DNA of 15,466 nt from Proteobacteria bacterium UBA6920 (lineage in GTDB: Bacteria > Pseudomonadota > Gammaproteobacteria > SG8-11). Position 1 is the first letter of the stretch. Each line of letters opens with the position of its first letter. The notes under the pieces were generated by a model. That model worked only from the letters and a program-made list of their open reading frames with translations, had not been told where the DNA came from and did not search any database. Made by a program: the position numbers and the translations under genes. Of the stretch, positions 13,468 through 15,466 are shown piece by piece. The stretch is taken from NCBI GenBank assembly GCA_002448875.1, contig DKAS01000117.1, positions 1-15,466 of the forward strand, given 5' to 3'.

Positions 13468-15452
13468 ACCCGCGCCCCTTGCCTCCCGGCTTGCTGGCCA
13501 GCGGCCTGCTGCTGTGGGGCTGGTCCATGGATCTGCTGCCGGTGGCGATCCTGATGGCGATCATCGTCGAAGCCGCGCGCTGGCTGCCCTGGCGGGTGGC
13601 CATGACGACGACGGATTACAGCCGGGTTTCGGACCTGACCTCGGTGATTCTGGCCGCCGTCAGCATAGTGTTATTCGTCAAATATCTGCACCAGGGCTTG
13701 TTCGCCGCCGTGACCTGGATGCCGGCGGTCGGCTTTTTGCTGCTGTGCTCGCAGCTATACAGCGAAGGGCAGAGTATTCCATTGGCGGCGCTGATATACC
13801 GTCTGCGTCGCCAGCGTGCACCGCAAGATCTGCGCTGGCCGGAATTCGTCGACGTCAGACCGGCATATTTTTTTACTACCCTGGTTGCCGCCAGTATCGC
13901 GCTGCCCCGGGTCAACTGGTTCTATCCCGTGGCCAGCGTTCTGCTGCTGGTTCTGTTATGGCGTTATCGCGCCCGTGGCTACACGCCGGCGCTGTGGCTG
14001 GTGGCGGTGGCCTTGAGTGTCGCCACGGCCTATGCCGGAGAAATCGGCCTCAACCGGTTCAGCATTTACCTGCAGGATTACGCCACCCAATGGTTCATGC
14101 AGGACTGGCGGCAGCGTAATCTGACCCAGGCAGCGACTTTCATCGGGCGCATCGGACGCCTAAAGACATCCAATCGAATCATCATGCGAATCGAAGCGCC
14201 GAACCGGCAATCGCTGCTGTTGCGCCAGGCGGTGTTCAATCACTACCAGGAGTCTTTCTGGCACGGCAGCGGCAACACGGCGGAAGTGCGCCAGCCGGAT
14301 ATGGGCACCACGATCTGGCGTTTGCAGGCGGCTCCCGCTGTCGCCGGAAACAGGTTGACGGTGCATACTTTTCTCTCCGACGACGTCGACGTGCTGGCGC
14401 TGCCAGCGGGTAGTTACGAGATCGATGCCAGTCCCGACCTGGCGATCTATGACAACGCCTATGGCAATGTTACCGTAGCCGGCCCCGCCGGGCCATTCAG
14501 CTACAGCGTGCGCTATGGCGGAGACGTGGTGCGGGACGCCCCCCCCGGAGTGCTCGACATGTGGTTATCAGCCGAGCAGCGAGCCATGGTGCAACCCAGG
14601 GTGGATGAGCTGGGCCTGCAGGGGCAGCCACCGGCCAGGGTGGTGCAGTTGCTGCAGGGGGACTTCCAGAACAATTTCCGCTACACCCTGCAGCAGCGGG
14701 CGCCGGCGGTGGTCGATGATGCTTTGCGGTACTTCCTCTATCAGGGCAAGGCGGGGCATTGTGAATACTTCGCGACGACCGGTGTAATGCTGTTGCGCGC
14801 CGCCGGCCTGCCGGCACGCTATGTGACCGGCTATGCGATGACGGAATATGATGCGGACAATGGGTTCTTTATCGTGCGCAACAGTCACGCGCATGCCTGG
14901 ATCAGTGTCTATTTCGCCGGACGCTGGCATGAAGTCGATTTCACTCCCTCCCAATGGGTGGCGGCGGAAGAGGCCAGCCGCGGCTGGCTGACCGGGGTCT
15001 ATGATGTATTTGCCAACGCCTGGTTTGGCATCCATCGCTGGTGGGCGCAACGCGCCGAGAACTGGACCTACTATCTGGCTGGTGCCGCGGTACTGCTGCT
15101 GCTGGGATATGTTCTGCGGGACTGGCGACGCCAGGCATGGCGCGCCGTGTGGCGGCGCGTGAGCGACCCGCGGCCGCCGCCGCCGGCCATGGCGGCGTCA
15201 CCGTTTGATGACATCGTCAGCGAACTGCAGCGCAGCGGCGCGCCACGCTATCAGGGCGAGACTTTGCGTCAATGGTTGCAGCGGCTACAGCGCAGCGGCA
15301 GCATCGAAACCGGCGAATTGCTGTCCCTGCTGGAAATGCACTATCGCTATCGATTTGCCGCGCCGGCGACTAAAAACGAGGCCGCGTTGCGCCAGGGGGT
15401 CGCGGCCTGGTATGCGCGTCAAGCGGACGATAAGAGGCGGGTCCGCTCCTAG
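13464..15452 (+). CDS. tgpA: TgpA-like membrane transglutaminase/protease-fold protein (DUF3488 + transglutaminase-like + C-terminal DUF4129-like)
   Basis: A 662-residue inner-membrane protein. The N-terminal 190 residues contain about six hydrophobic helices (DUF3488 region). An extracytoplasmic part of about 340 residues carries the transglutaminase-like core, then comes one membrane helix (about 535-551) and a cytoplasmic tail with a DUF4129-like helical segment (YQGETLRQWLQRLQ). The catalytic triad is visible: C433 in KAGHCEYFATTG, H477 in NSHAHAW and D492 in HEVDFTPS. The Pseudomonas aeruginosa homologue TgpA is reported as important for viability, which is established knowledge and not shown here. 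The start is a GTG at 13464 overlapping the stop of the DUF58 gene (GTGA), the usual sign of translational coupling. It is the last gene of the operon in the window. Only 14 bases follow the stop, too few to show a terminator. Confidence 0.92.
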   Translation: MNPRPLPPGLLASGLLLWGWSMDLLPVAILMAIIVEAARWLPWRVAMTTTDYSRVSDLTSVILAAVSIVLFVKYLHQGLFAAVTWMPAVGFLLLCSQLYSEGQSIPLAALIYRLRRQRAPQDLRWPEFVDVRPAYFFTTLVAASIALPRVNWFYPVASVLLLVLLWRYRARGYTPALWLVAVALSVATAYAGEIGLNRFSIYLQDYATQWFMQDWRQRNLTQAATFIGRIGRLKTSNRIIMRIEAPNRQSLLLRQAVFNHYQESFWHGSGNTAEVRQPDMGTTIWRLQAAPAVAGNRLTVHTFLSDDVDVLALPAGSYEIDASPDLAIYDNAYGNVTVAGPAGPFSYSVRYGGDVVRDAPPGVLDMWLSAEQRAMVQPRVDELGLQGQPPARVVQLLQGDFQNNFRYTLQQRAPAVVDDALRYFLYQGKAGHCEYFATTGVMLLRAAGLPARYVTGYAMTEYDADNGFFIVRNSHAHAWISVYFAGRWHEVDFTPSQWVAAEEASRGWLTGVYDVFANAWFGIHRWWAQRAENWTYYLAGAAVLLLLGYVLRDWRRQAWRAVWRRVSDPRPPPPAMAASPFDDIVSELQRSGAPRYQGETLRQWLQRLQRSGSIETGELLSLLEMHYRYRFAAPATKNEAALRQGVAAWYARQADDKRRVRS

Positions 15453-15466
15453 GGGAAGATCGGACC

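Overview
The window looks like a GC-rich chromosomal segment of a gammaproteobacterium. Supporting this are a DksA with the family's coiled-coil tip residues, a CysZ that aligns well with enterobacterial CysZ, and a MoxR / DUF58 / transglutaminase (TgpA-like) operon of the kind known from Pseudomonas and relatives. The genus cannot be told from the sequence alone. A CbbY-like phosphatase and an enormous multiheme cytochrome would fit a lithotrophic or electron-exchanging lifestyle, but that is inference.

Layout. At the left edge is dksA (minus strand, cut by the window start). It diverges across a short AT-rich region from a two-gene plus-strand unit: a CbbY-like HAD phosphatase (TTG start) overlapping a class I/II aminotransferase. 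The aminotransferase runs convergently into cysZ with a 13-base overlap. Next, on the plus strand, come a small exported protein followed by a terminator-like hairpin, an exported protein with a BamE/OmlA-like C-terminus, and a 599-residue protein with seven membrane helices and a large extracytoplasmic part. This last gene overlaps the next one by 4 bases, tail to tail.

The centre of the window (6465 to about 10571, minus strand) is one gene encoding a c-type cytochrome of about 1,368 residues. I count 52 canonical CxxCH heme sites plus one decayed CxxCP site. The protein is almost entirely repeats: two-heme modules arranged in four-heme units of 96-98 residues, and these in larger duplicated blocks. 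There is about one extra conserved His per heme, which predicts bis-His hemes along the chain. It has an N-terminal export signal (SPI, or possibly a lipoprotein SPII signal) and a GC-rich leader of about 120 nt that can fold into several helices. This is the most remarkable object in the window and a good candidate for a long-range extracytoplasmic electron conduit.

The right end is a tight three-gene operon (moxR, DUF58 protein, tgpA-like transglutaminase; gaps of 4 and -4 bases). It is driven from a region with a perfect TATAAT and a perfect 20-base palindrome in the leader. The 549 bases between the cytochrome and moxR carry the control regions of both and several inverted repeats.
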